A model generated the notes under the pieces. It did not search any database. It was not told where the DNA came from and saw only the letters and a list, made by a program, of their open reading frames with translations. Made by a program: the position numbers and the translations under genes. A stretch of DNA of 64,000 bases from Mangrovibacter yixingensis (lineage in GTDB: Bacteria > Pseudomonadota > Gammaproteobacteria > Enterobacterales > Enterobacteriaceae), in contig NZ_JAIVKM010000001.1 in NCBI RefSeq assembly GCF_020523985.1, positions 496,001 to 560,000 on the forward strand. Reading direction: 5' to 3'. Position 1 is the first letter of the stretch, and each line of letters starts with the position of its first letter. Below, in pieces: positions 55,403 through 64,000 of this stretch.

Positions 55403-56611
55403 TTATTGTGCCGGGGCAGCCGTAATAAATGATTGCTGTTGTGCCTCGTTAAGCAAGCGTTGTTGCAGGCTGATGGCCTGGCTACGGCTGGCAAATGGCC
55501 CAAGTTGCACCCGCCAGATAGCGCCATTCGGTGTTACCAAACCTGGGACACTAAATTGCTGGCTGAGCTTTTGCTGCCATTGTTGAGCCCGGCCTGCATC
55601 ACTTACAGCACCAACCTGGACAACATAACCACCAGTGGCTGTACTTGCACTGCGCCCGGCAACATTTCCTTGAATGGAGCCTGGCGCTGTGACGGGATCG
55701 CTACGCAGGCCCAGGGCCGGGTTAACTGGCGTTGGTGCCGGTTCTGTCGCTGCAGAGCTTGTAGCAGAAGAGGTCTGATCTGATGGGGTAATCATTTGCG
55801 ATGTAGCCGCACCAGTAGCAACAGTTGTGCTACCAGAAGATGTTACGCCTGTACCGGTAGTCGCCTGTGATGCTGGTGCCAGGAAACCGCTACTTTGTGT
55901 TTGTGTACTGGTATTTTGTGGCTGGAGTGTACTGTTACTGATAGCCTGCACGTTACTGTTTTGCGGTTGTGCCGCTGGAACAGCAGAGGATGCGCTACCT
56001 AACCCGGAGTCGAGGTTCGGGCGGGCGGGTAAGGCGTAAGTTTGTTTGGCAACAGTAATACATGCCATACCCGGGCCAGACATTGTGCCATCCTGAGCAA
56101 CCAGAATCGGGTCGATACGCACGCGCGTATTATTGGACATATTCAAACGGTCGGCTGCTGCGCGGGATAATGCAACAACGCGCCCGTCATCATAAGGGCC
56201 TCGATCATTGATTTTAACAATCAACATTCTACCGTTGGCAAGGTTGGTAATCCGCGCATAGCTGGGGATTGGCAATGTTGGGTGTGCAGCCGTGAGCTGA
56301 GTTGGGTCGAACACTTCTCCTGAAGCGGTCAGGTTGCTGTTAGGTTCGGCATCATAAATAGCTGCAAGGCCGCTCTGACTGAAACGAGACGGGTCCTGGA
56401 CAATAGTATAAGTCCGCCCATCTCGTTGGTAGTTTTGGTTTGCTGTAGCTGACGGGGTTTCATAGTGCGGTTCGGCACCAGAAACCTCCACGGTTGGTCC
56501 ATTACATACTGGCGTGGCAGGCACTTGTTCAACACCTGCCTGCTGTTGCTCCCCACTACAGGCTGCCAGTAAAAGTGCGGCAACACAAACTCCAGGCCAT
56601 TGCTTGCGCAT
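55403..56611 (-). CDS. rlpA: Septal lipoprotein RlpA (DPBB and SPOR domains)
   Basis: 402 residues, about 40 longer than E. coli RlpA (362). The signal peptide ends in the lipobox LLAAC. A double-psi beta-barrel domain (about 78-165, with GLAAIYDAEPNSNLTASGEVFD and KINDRGPY) is followed by a long Ser/Thr/Gln-rich linker and a C-terminal SPOR domain (about 325-400) that binds denuded septal glycan. The extra length lies in the linker. ATG at 56611 is preferred over the GTG just before it. Eleven bp after rodA. Confidence 0.93.
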   Translation of the reverse strand: MRKQWPGVCVAALLLAACSGEQQQAGVEQVPATPVCNGPTVEVSGAEPHYETPSATANQNYQRDGRTYTIVQDPSRFSQSGLAAIYDAEPNSNLTASGEVFDPTQLTAAHPTLPIPSYARITNLANGRMLIVKINDRGPYDDGRVVALSRAAADRLNMSNNTRVRIDPILVAQDGTMSGPGMACITVAKQTYALPARPNLDSGLGSASSAVPAAQPQNSNVQAISNSTLQPQNTSTQTQSSGFLAPASQATTGTGVTSSGSTTVATGAATSQMITPSDQTSSATSSAATEPAPTPVNPALGLRSDPVTAPGSIQGNVAGRSASTATGGYVVQVGAVSDAGRAQQWQQKLSQQFSVPGLVTPNGAIWRVQLGPFASRSQAISLQQRLLNEAQQQSFITAAPAQ

Positions 56612-56621
56612 CACTTACCTC

Positions 56622-57734
56622 TTATACGTTTTTCGATAACAGTTTTCGATGGGTATGTATCGACATAACAATACCAAACCCCGCCATGAGTACGATAAGT
56701 GCGGAACCACCATAACTTACCAGCGGCAGGGGAACACCCACCACAGGTAAAATTCCACTAACCATACCAATATTAACAAAGACATAAACAAACAAAATCA
56801 ACATCAGCCCACCGGCCATCACACGGCCAAATGTAGTCTGTGCATGTGCGGCAATCCACAATCCCCGCATAATCAGCAATAAATACAGTGCTAACAAGAC
56901 CAGCACCCCAACCAACCCTAACTCTTCAGCCAGTACGGCAAAAATGAAGTCGGTATGGCGCTCTGGCAAAAACTCCAATTGGGATTGAGTACCGTGCAGC
57001 CAGCCTTTGCCGCGCAAACCGCCGGAACCAATCGCAATTTTAGACTGAATAATGTGGTAGCCAGCGCCCAGCGGGTCACTCTCTGGGTTGAGCAGCATCA
57101 TGACACGAGCACGTTGGTAATCATGCATCAGGAAGAACCACAGTACGGGAATAAATGCCGCCACTAATATCACGGCAATGCCAATCAAGCGCCAACTCAT
57201 CCCGGACAGGAATAGTACAAAGATACCCGATGCGGCAATCAGGATGGATGTCCCCAAGTCTGGCTGAGCGGCAACCAACAAGGTGGGCATAAAGATCAAC
57301 GCCAGCGCAATGGCGGTGTTTTTGAGTGTGGGCGGGCAGACATCGCGGTTAATGAATCGGGCTACCATAAGAGGAACCGCAATTTTGGCAATTTCTGATG
57401 GCTGGAAACGTACAACCCCCAGATCCAACCAACGTTGGGCCCCTTTGGAAATGGCACCAAAGGCATCAACGGCAACTAATAAAACGATGCAGAAAATGTA
57501 TAACCAGGGCGCCCAGCCTTCATAAACCCGCGGGGGCACCTGGGCCAGCACTATCATGATGACCAGCCCCATACAAATCTGGGCGATTTTACGTTCCATC
57601 ATTCCAGGGTCTTGCCCGCTGGCACTCCAGACGACCAGTGCGCTGTACAATAGCAGTGCCAGGATAGTGACCATCAGAAAGGGATCGATGTGTATCTTAT
57701 CCCACAGGGACTTTTTATTCGGGTTGTCAGTCAT
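56622..57734 (-). CDS. rodA: Peptidoglycan glycosyltransferase RodA (MrdB)
   Basis: 370 residues, SEDS-family polymerase of the elongasome with ten membrane helices. Conserved [15 protein letters not shown], the catalytic Asp region QPDLGTSI, and [12 protein letters not shown] are all present. Works with PBP2, encoded 3 bp upstream. Confidence 0.97.
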   Translation of the reverse strand: MTDNPNKKSLWDKIHIDPFLMVTILALLLYSALVVWSASGQDPGMMERKIAQICMGLVIMIVLAQVPPRVYEGWAPWLYIFCIVLLVAVDAFGAISKGAQRWLDLGVVRFQPSEIAKIAVPLMVARFINRDVCPPTLKNTAIALALIFMPTLLVAAQPDLGTSILIAASGIFVLFLSGMSWRLIGIAVILVAAFIPVLWFFLMHDYQRARVMMLLNPESDPLGAGYHIIQSKIAIGSGGLRGKGWLHGTQSQLEFLPERHTDFIFAVLAEELGLVGVLVLLALYLLLIMRGLWIAAHAQTTFGRVMAGGLMLILFVYVFVNIGMVSGILPVVGVPLPLVSYGGSALIVLMAGFGIVMSIHTHRKLLSKNV

Positions 57735-57737
57735 GGG

Positions 57738-59642
57738 TTATTGATCCTCTCCGGCAGCGTGTTGGGCAGGGGAGTCAGTTGGTAGGGCGGTATTGTTATC
57801 GCCGAGCATAATATGATCGAGGATTTGCCGAACGACAGTACCAACTGCCGGGCCTGCGCCGCCGTTTTCCAGAATAATAGAAACCGCGACGCGTGGATTA
57901 TCATAAGGTGCAAACGCGGTCATCAGTTTATGGTCACGCAAGCGTTCAGAAATTTTGTGGGCGTTATAGGTCTCGTTGGCTTTCAGGCCAAAGACCTGTG
58001 CAGTCCCTGATTTTGCGGCGATTTTATAAGGGGCACCCGCGAAATAACGGTGTGCGGTACCGTTAGGCCGGTTTGCTACACCATACATTCCGTCTTTGGC
58101 GATTTCCCAAAAACCTGAGTGAATATCGCCAATGTGCCCATCTTCTTTTTGGCTCCAGGGGACTTTCTTACCATCTACGACAGTATCCATCAGCAAATGC
58201 GGCGTTTTAATGACCCCATTGTTAATCAGTGTCATCAGCGCTTTGTTCATCTGTATTGGTGTGGCTGTCCAGTAGCCCTGGCCAATCCCTACCGGGATGG
58301 TATCTCCCTGGTACCAGGGTTTTTTGAACCGTTTGAATTTCCATTCGCGGGTTGGCATGTTGCCTGAGCGTTCTTCCGCCAGGTCAATACCCGTCAGGTG
58401 GCCGTAACCAAATTTACCCATCCATTCAGACAGGCGATCGATCCCCATATCATAGGCCACCTGGTAGAAGAAGGTATCGGCAGATTCTTCGAGCGCCTTG
58501 GTAACGTTAAGATGCCCGTGCCCCCATTTTTTCCAGTCGCGATAGCGTTTTTCGGAACCTGGAAGTTGCCACCATCCTGGGTCAAACAAGCTGGTGCTGT
58601 GGGTAATGACCCCGGCTGTCAGAGCAGATACAGCAACATAAGGTTTGACAGTGGATGCCGGTGGGTAGATTCCCTGTGTCGCACGGTTAACGAGAGGCGT
58701 GTCCGGGTCGTGCAACAGGGCAGAATAATCTTTAGATGAAATCCCATCGACAAACAGGTTCGGGTTATAGCTTGGCATCGAAACCAGAGCCAAAATGGCC
58801 CCTGTACGCGGGTCTGTCACAATGGTTGCGGCCCGGCTGCCTGCCAGCAGTGTTTCAATATAACTTTGCAACTGGAAGTCGAGCGTCAGGTAAATATCGT
58901 GGCCTGCCTGAGGCGGTACTTCTTTTAACTGGCGAATGACACGCCCACGGTTATTGACTTCGACTTCTTCATAACCGGTTTGGCCATGGAGCAAGTCTTC
59001 ATAGTAGCGTTCAATGCCTAATTTGCCGATATCGTGGGTCGCAGCATAGTTTGCCAGTTTTCCGGCTTTATCCAGGCGGTCAACATCCCGGTCGTTGATT
59101 TTGGAGACATAACCAATGACATGAGTCAGGGCGGAACCATAGGGATAGTAGCGGCGTTTGTAGCCTTTTACTTCAACACCCGGAAAGCGATACTGGTTGA
59201 CTGCAAAGCGAGCAACCTGTTCTTCGTTCAGGTTTACTTTTACGGGAATGGATGTGAATCGGTGTGAGCGTGCACGTTCTTTCTTGAAGTTGGCGATATC
59301 ATCGTCAGTCAGGTTGACTACCGGGCGCAATGCATCCAGTGTACCCTGCACACTGTCCACTTTTTCAGGCATCATCTCTAATTGGTAAATGGTACGGTTG
59401 AGCGCCAGTGGCGTACCGTTCCTGTCATAGATAATGCCGCGTGTCGGTGCGATGGGAACCAGCTTGATACGGTTTTCGTTCGAGCGGGTTTGGTAGTCAT
59501 CATGCCGGACGATTTGCAGATTATAGAGGTTGGCTATCAGCACCCCTGTCAGCGCCAGAATACCAACAAAGGCAACTAATGCCCTGCGCACAAAAAGCGC
59601 GGACTCAGCCGTATAATCGCGAAAAGAATCCTGTAATTTCAT
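57738..59642 (-). CDS. mrdA: Penicillin-binding protein 2, elongation transpeptidase
   Basis: 634 residues. One N-terminal membrane helix (about 20-40) anchors a pedestal domain and a transpeptidase domain. Catalytic motifs: YPPASTVKPY (SxxK, near 328), SADTF (SxD) and KSGTAQ (KTG-type). It cross-links the glycan made by RodA during rod elongation. Downstream of rlmH by 24 bp. Confidence 0.97.
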   Translation of the reverse strand: MKLQDSFRDYTAESALFVRRALVAFVGILALTGVLIANLYNLQIVRHDDYQTRSNENRIKLVPIAPTRGIIYDRNGTPLALNRTIYQLEMMPEKVDSVQGTLDALRPVVNLTDDDIANFKKERARSHRFTSIPVKVNLNEEQVARFAVNQYRFPGVEVKGYKRRYYPYGSALTHVIGYVSKINDRDVDRLDKAGKLANYAATHDIGKLGIERYYEDLLHGQTGYEEVEVNNRGRVIRQLKEVPPQAGHDIYLTLDFQLQSYIETLLAGSRAATIVTDPRTGAILALVSMPSYNPNLFVDGISSKDYSALLHDPDTPLVNRATQGIYPPASTVKPYVAVSALTAGVITHSTSLFDPGWWQLPGSEKRYRDWKKWGHGHLNVTKALEESADTFFYQVAYDMGIDRLSEWMGKFGYGHLTGIDLAEERSGNMPTREWKFKRFKKPWYQGDTIPVGIGQGYWTATPIQMNKALMTLINNGVIKTPHLLMDTVVDGKKVPWSQKEDGHIGDIHSGFWEIAKDGMYGVANRPNGTAHRYFAGAPYKIAAKSGTAQVFGLKANETYNAHKISERLRDHKLMTAFAPYDNPRVAVSIILENGGAGPAVGTVVRQILDHIMLGDNNTALPTDSPAQHAAGEDQ

Positions 59643-59666
59643 CCGCTGCTTAATCTACCTGGTGCA

Positions 59667-60137
59667 TTACTCACGATGATAGGGATGATTCGTGGTTATA
59701 CTCCACGCCCTGTACAAACTCTCCGCGACTAACACGCGCACCAGTGGGTGCGGCAGTGTCAGGGTGGAAAGAGACCAACTTTGTTCTGCTGCTGCTTTAC
59801 ATGCAGGAGAAAGACCTTCTGGGCCGCCAATTAATAAGCTGACATCTCGCCCATCCTGCTTCCAGCGTTCAAGTTGCTCAGCCAGTTGTGGTGTATCCCA
59901 GGGTTTTCCAGGGATATCCAGAGTGACGATTCGGTTACCTTTTCCGGCAGCAGCCAGCATGGCTTCGCCTTCTTTCTCGAGAATACGTTTAATATCCGCA
60001 TTCTTACCTCGCTTGCCCGCTGGTACTTCAACCAATTCGAAAGGCATATCCTTAGGAAAGCGACGCAGGTATTCACTAAAACCGGTTTGCACCCAGTCGG
60101 GCATTTTGGTCCCGACGGCAACTAACTGAAGCTTCAC
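59667..60137 (-). CDS. rlmH: 23S rRNA pseudouridine-1915 N3-methyltransferase RlmH
   Basis: 156 residues; SPOUT methyltransferase with the knot motif [19 protein letters not shown] and the C-terminal [21 protein letters not shown]. Acts on assembled 70S ribosomes. Directly follows rsfS (2 bp gap), linking two ribosome-acting factors. Confidence 0.97.
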   Translation of the reverse strand: MKLQLVAVGTKMPDWVQTGFSEYLRRFPKDMPFELVEVPAGKRGKNADIKRILEKEGEAMLAAAGKGNRIVTLDIPGKPWDTPQLAEQLERWKQDGRDVSLLIGGPEGLSPACKAAAEQSWSLSTLTLPHPLVRVLVAESLYRAWSITTNHPYHRE

Positions 60138-60139
60138 AC

Positions 60140-60457
60140 TTAACTCCAGAGTTTTTCCAGTTCATACAGGTGACGGCTTTCTTCCTGCATAACGTGCACA
60201 ATCACATCGCCCAGGTCTACGACAACCCAGTCAGCACCGTTCTCACCTTCCACTCCCAGTGGCTGCAGCCCTGCCTGACGCGAAGACTGAACAACATGAT
60301 CGGCAATGGAGATGACATGGCGGCTGGATGTACCGGTACAAATAATCATACAGTCAGTGATACTGGATTTGCCTTTAACATCAATGGCAATAATGTCCTG
60401 ACCTTTCAGATCATCAATTTTGTCGACAATAAAGTCCTGGAGTGCTTTACCCTGCAA
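60140..60457 (-). CDS. rsfS: Ribosomal silencing factor RsfS
   Basis: 105 residues from a TTG start at 60457, preceded by AGGGGG 5-6 nt upstream. That start gives the E. coli length and the N-terminus (M)QGKALQDF; the longer frame adds 17 unrelated residues. RsfS binds L14 on the 50S subunit and blocks subunit joining in starvation. Conserved [23 protein letters not shown] and [14 protein letters not shown]. Confidence 0.94.
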   Translation of the reverse strand: MQGKALQDFIVDKIDDLKGQDIIAIDVKGKSSITDCMIICTGTSSRHVISIADHVVQSSRQAGLQPLGVEGENGADWVVVDLGDVIVHVMQEESRHLYELEKLWS

Positions 60458-60710
60458 GTGTTCCCCCTGGTGGATTAACAATAGGTGATAGTGCCTGCAT
60501 GATACCACACTGATGGCTCAGGCCTGACTGGCCGGCCAGCAGCATTACGCCAGGCGAGCTATCTTCCCACTGGCCGGGCTGGAATGCATCGCCATTTTTG
60601 TAAAACAATTTTGAAATGGCGGTGCAGGCAATTCTGGCTGCGGAGAATAACAGGCTGACAAGGGGTGTCAATGCCAGAATTGGCCCATAAGCCGTGGTAC
60701 GGCGGGAGGG

Positions 60711-61316
60711 TTAATCATTATGCGTACTATTTCCATGGTTATTGAGATAGCGCAGGGTTGCATAATCGCCTTTCAGGTCGATACGGCTCCATGCTCCCTG
60801 TTCGATTGCAAAGTGCCACATAGCGGCGGGGGGCATATTCAGTAGTTGTGCCAGCAACATGCTAATTACCCCCTGATGGCTGACCAGAAGCAGGTTATCA
60901 GCCTGTAATGAACGTGCCGCCTGGGCAAGTTTTGCAACACGTTCAGTAAACATGGCAAAACTTTCCCCTTCCGGCGGAGTGACATGCTGCCAGTCGGCAC
61001 ACCAGGCCTGGTACTGTTTATCGTGTTCAATCAGCGTACTATGGTGCTGCATTTCCCAGGCACCAAAATCCATTTCGTTGAGTAGAGCGCTGGTGCGTGG
61101 TTGTGGGTGATGCGGTTGCAGGAGCAGTTGTGTTGTGTGGCGAGCACGTTCTCGTTCGCTCATCAGCACATGGTCGAAGGGCACATTGCGTAGCAGGTTG
61201 GCAACAACACATGCCTGCCCAATGCCGGTTGGCGTTAGTGGAGACTCACTTTTACCACAGAAAAGCTGCCGGGTATTTGCTTCAGTTTGCCCGTGCCGTA
61301 CCAGCCATAAACGCAT
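60711..61316 (-). CDS. cobC: Alpha-ribazole phosphatase CobC
   Basis: 201 residues, histidine phosphatase family: LVRHGQTEAN (RHG, near residue 7), second Arg in SERERARHTT, and VSHQGVISML near 145. It removes the 5'-phosphate of alpha-ribazole in late cobalamin assembly. AGAGG precedes the ATG. Divergent from cobD across 92 bp, as in Salmonella. The 253-bp gap to rsfS holds no recognisable gene. Confidence 0.92.
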   Translation of the reverse strand: MRLWLVRHGQTEANTRQLFCGKSESPLTPTGIGQACVVANLLRNVPFDHVLMSERERARHTTQLLLQPHHPQPRTSALLNEMDFGAWEMQHHSTLIEHDKQYQAWCADWQHVTPPEGESFAMFTERVAKLAQAARSLQADNLLLVSHQGVISMLLAQLLNMPPAAMWHFAIEQGAWSRIDLKGDYATLRYLNNHGNSTHND

Positions 61317-61408
61317 GTTCCTCTCCTGCAATGATTGCGGTCCAGACCGCATTATCTAATAGCGCGCAAGTTTCCGCTATGATAACGCTTTCAATAAAAG
61401 GAAAAATT

Positions 61409-62497
61409 ATGTCCCGTTTCACGAGCCAGCATGGTGGAAATAGACGCGAAGTTGCGCAGTATTTAGGGATTGATGAGAGTGCGCTGTTGGATTTCAGTGC
61501 CAACATTAACCCTCTTGGGATGCCGTTGGGTTTACGACATCGGCTGGCGGAATCACTGGATAAACTGGAGCAGTATCCGGATGTCGACTATCAATCACTA
61601 CACCAGGCGCTGGCTGCTTATCACTCAGTACCGCCAGGCTGGGTACAGGCTGGTAACGGGGAAACTGAGTTGATTTTTGACCTGGTGAAAACGTTGGAGC
61701 CAAAACAGGCTTTAGTGGTGTCTCCTGGGTTTGCAGAGTATCAACGGGCACTGGCTCTGGTTGGGTGCCAGGTGCATACCTGGTGGTTGCAGGAAAGCAG
61801 CGGTTGGCAGCTTGATGACGGTATTCTTGGTGCGTTAACACCTGAACTGGATTGTGTGTTTTTGTGTACGCCAAATAACCCCACGGGGTTACTGCCGGAC
61901 TGGCCATTGCTGGAACGTATTGCCAGGGTATGCGCGGAAAATCATATTTGGTTAATTGTTGATGAAGCGTTTCTTGATTTTGTCCCGCAACAGCCTGGGT
62001 TTATACCTGTTCTGGGGAGTATGCCGTGGGTATGGGTGTTGCGTTCAATGACGAAATTTTATGCGATTCCTGGGCTGCGTCTGGGGTATGCATTGAGTAG
62101 CAACGCTGCATCGATGGCCTCGCTACGGGAAAAACGCGCTCCCTGGAGTATTAATACTCTGGCTGCTATTGCTGGTGAGCAGGTGTTGCACGAAACGGAT
62201 TATCAACAAGAAACATGGCAGTGGGTGCGCGCAGAGAATCAGTGGTTACATCAGGCAATAAGTGCTGTGCCCGGCCTTCATTCCTGGGAACCACAGGCGA
62301 ACTATTTATTTTTCCGCTGTGATGTACCTGACCTGGATTTACAGTGGGCGCTATTGGAACAGGCCGGTATTTTGATTCGATCATGTGCCAACTACCCAGG
62401 GCTCGATGCGCGCTACTACCGTGTTGCAGTGAAGTCACGCGCAGCGAACCAGTCATTGCTGGATGCGTTACATCTGGTGATGTCAGCTTTGGTATAA
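61409..62497 (+). CDS. cobD: Threonine-phosphate decarboxylase CobD
   Basis: 362 residues (Salmonella 364). PLP enzyme that makes 1-amino-2-propanol phosphate, the linker of the cobalamin nucleotide loop. Motifs: [13 protein letters not shown] at the N-terminus, [32 protein letters not shown] and the PLP Lys in [21 protein letters not shown] lies 7 nt before the ATG at 61409; the frame upstream of it is open but overlaps cobC in antisense. Its last 15 bases overlap the convergent nadD. It suggests B12 synthesis or salvage genes elsewhere in the genome. Confidence 0.94.
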   Translation: MSRFTSQHGGNRREVAQYLGIDESALLDFSANINPLGMPLGLRHRLAESLDKLEQYPDVDYQSLHQALAAYHSVPPGWVQAGNGETELIFDLVKTLEPKQALVVSPGFAEYQRALALVGCQVHTWWLQESSGWQLDDGILGALTPELDCVFLCTPNNPTGLLPDWPLLERIARVCAENHIWLIVDEAFLDFVPQQPGFIPVLGSMPWVWVLRSMTKFYAIPGLRLGYALSSNAASMASLREKRAPWSINTLAAIAGEQVLHETDYQQETWQWVRAENQWLHQAISAVPGLHSWEPQANYLFFRCDVPDLDLQWALLEQAGILIRSCANYPGLDARYYRVAVKSRAANQSLLDALHLVMSALV

Positions 62498-63139
62498 ATG
62501 CTCGCGGCGGATGTAGCCCAGCACGCTGTCTGGTAATAAGTCATCACACGGGGTGTTGTTAGCCAAACGGGTACGAATGTCCGTTGCCGAGATTGCATAC
62601 TCTGGGGTATCGGCAAGGAAAATTGAGCCACCAGGTGCCTGGTGGAGCTGGCTGGCCTCGGTTACCAGGTTATCTTCCAGCCATTGCTGGCGGCCTGGCT
62701 CAGGCAGGGTTAATGGGTAACCTGGGCGTCTGCATACTAATAAATGGCATAACGACAGAATTTTTTCGTGCTGGTACCACTTGTGGAGCGTTAACAGGGA
62801 ATCCTGGCCAATAATAAAAGCGAGTGGTTGCTCCGGGCCATATTCACGTCGAAAGGTTTCCAGTGTGGCAACCGTCCAGGAGGGTGTGTCCCGCTCCAGC
62901 TCACGGCAATCCACAGTAAACAGTGGGTTATCTGCTACTGCCAGTTTCACCATGGTTTTACGCTGTTCACTACTTGCTTCGGGTTGTGGGCGGTGTGGCG
63001 GCACATTGTTGGGCAGGACGATGACCTGTTTAAGTTGTGCCGCTTTTGCCATGGCAATAACAGACTTGATGTGCCCGTAGTGCACCGGGTCAAAAGTGCC
63101 GCCATAGAGCGCTATGAGTTCAGGGAAAGAGTCAGCCAT
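62483..63139 (-). CDS. nadD: Nicotinate-nucleotide adenylyltransferase NadD
   Basis: 218 residues. Adenylates nicotinate mononucleotide in NAD synthesis. The nucleotidyltransferase signature [13 protein letters not shown] is near residue 12 and [10 protein letters not shown] near 185. The start at 63139 overlaps the holA stop by 8 bp, the usual coupling of these genes. Confidence 0.96.
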   Translation of the reverse strand: MADSFPELIALYGGTFDPVHYGHIKSVIAMAKAAQLKQVIVLPNNVPPHRPQPEASSEQRKTMVKLAVADNPLFTVDCRELERDTPSWTVATLETFRREYGPEQPLAFIIGQDSLLTLHKWYQHEKILSLCHLLVCRRPGYPLTLPEPGRQQWLEDNLVTEASQLHQAPGGSIFLADTPEYAISATDIRTRLANNTPCDDLLPDSVLGYIRREHLYQS

Positions 63140-64000
63140 GAATAAAAGTATCGGGTAGTGCGCCGTGGCAGAGTAAAAGTGATAGCGCCGCGAGTGATGG
63201 CCAAATATCCTGACCAAAATCCTGTTTAAGAGTCAGCTCGGTCTGGCTTAATAACTTCACAGCCTGAAACAGTTGTTCAGACTGTAGACGGTTCAATGCC
63301 TCAGTCAGCAAGCCCCTACGGTTTTGCCAAACACGATGCTGGTCGAACAAGGTACGCAGTGGTATCTGGGGGGACTGGCGCTTCAGGTTTACCATCAGCA
63401 GCAGTTCACGCTGAATAGTGCGCACCAGTATGACGGGTTCGTCACCTTCGCGCTGGAGTTGGTTCAGAATATGTAACGCGCGTTTGCTTTTACCTGCCAA
63501 CAATGCATCAACCCAGTGCCAGGGCGTAAAGTGGGCGGCATCATTGACGGCCTGTTCAACGCGGGGTAGCGTCAGTTTGCCATCTGGCCAGAGCAGAGCC
63601 AGCCGGTCAAGTGCCTGCGCCAGAGCCAGTAAGTTACCTTCATAACAATAGCAGAGTAACTGGTTGGCGGCTTTATCCAGGGAGAGCTTCATCTGTTTGG
63701 CGCGTGCATCAAGCCAGCGGGGGAGTTGAGCTTGTTCTGGTGTCTGGCAGGTGACTTGAGCTGCCTGTGCATTTACTGCTGTAAACCAGGCTGCATTTTC
63801 CTGTGCTTTGGTGAGCTTATTCCCACGAATTATCAGTAATAAATCTTCATGTAACAGGCTAACCAGAGTTTCCAGTTGCGCATTGATAGCTGCGTTTGGG
63901 CCATTCTCCGGTAATTGTAAAACCAAAGACTGGCGGCTGGAAAACAGGCTCAGAGACTGGCAACGTGTGAACAAGTCCTGCCAGTCTGTAGATGCGTCGA
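63132..64000 (-). CDS. holA: DNA polymerase III delta subunit HolA (5' end outside window)
   Basis: About 289 codons of the C-terminal part of the clamp-loader delta subunit (E. coli 343 residues); the N-terminal 50 or so lie beyond the right edge. Recognisable stretches: [34 protein letters not shown] and [19 protein letters not shown]. It opens the beta clamp. Upstream partner of nadD. Confidence 0.95.
   Translation of the reverse strand, partial: DASTDWQDLFTRCQSLSLFSSRQSLVLQLPENGPNAAINAQLETLVSLLHEDLLLIIRGNKLTKAQENAAWFTAVNAQAAQVTCQTPEQAQLPRWLDARAKQMKLSLDKAANQLLCYCYEGNLLALAQALDRLALLWPDGKLTLPRVEQAVNDAAHFTPWHWVDALLAGKSKRALHILNQLQREGDEPVILVRTIQRELLLMVNLKRQSPQIPLRTLFDQHRVWQNRRGLLTEALNRLQSEQLFQAVKLLSQTELTLKQDFGQDIWPSLAALSLLLCHGALPDTFIHG

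Noticed and set aside
60447-60671. 74-codon minus-strand frame between cobC and rsfS
   Set aside because: No start signal or family resemblance; it overlaps the start of rsfS in another frame.

Overview
The window is chromosomal DNA from a member of the family Enterobacteriaceae. The right half, from ahpC to holA, follows the E. coli/Salmonella gene order almost gene for gene, and most proteins are recognisable as close relatives of E. coli proteins. It is not E. coli or Salmonella as usually seen: the formate dehydrogenase of the formate hydrogenlyase (FHL) locus has cysteine instead of selenocysteine, the enterobactin locus is reduced to fepA and fepB, the citrate fermentation genes are absent between rna and dcuC, and a full methionine-salvage locus lies inside the ybdH-ybdL interval. 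I cannot name the genus. I saw no tRNA, rRNA, CRISPR array, prophage or insertion sequence.

1-8.7 kb: the 3' end of a hyc operon (hycE tail, hycFGHI), then hydN, a Cys-type fdhF, hypF and a NiCoT nickel transporter behind a sigma-54-type promoter. This brings together electron transfer, formate oxidation, hydrogenase maturation and nickel supply. 8.7-18.5 kb: a bestrophin-like channel (yneE), a chemoreceptor with a FliA-type promoter, an M20 peptidase with YjiH/YjiG membrane proteins, an exonuclease plus DUF294/CBS pair, and two small unknown genes. 18.7-27 kb: fepA and fepB with Fur-like boxes, then cstA-ybdD-yjiA and hcxA.

27-38 kb: an RbsABC-type ABC transporter whose binding-protein gene carries an in-frame amber codon, an LVIVD-repeat protein, then mtnK, mtnA, mtnBCD and the aminotransferase ybdL. 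Three divergent promoter regions (hcxA/ABC, mtnK/mtnA, mtnB/ybdL) each contain tandem MetJ-type boxes. The interval therefore reads as one MetJ-controlled unit, probably for uptake of methylthioribose or a related nucleoside and its recycling to methionine.

38-47.5 kb: araE with an AraC-type site, an unassigned terminated transcript, ahpCF, a gluconate-type permease with two GntR-like operators, rna and dcuC. 47.5-64 kb: housekeeping genes pagP, cspE, crcB, ybeM, tatE, lipA, ybeF, lipB, ybeD, dacA, rlpA, rodA, mrdA, rlmH, rsfS, cobC, cobD, nadD and holA (cut by the window edge), covering lipoylation, cell-wall elongation, ribosome factors, B12 and NAD synthesis.

The main observations for follow-up are the MetJ-linked transporter/LVIVD operon with its amber mutation, the Cys-type FdhF, the collapsed enterobactin locus, a dispersed double-hairpin intergenic repeat with a compensatory base change, and a plus-strand terminator upstream of ahpC that has no annotated gene to terminate.
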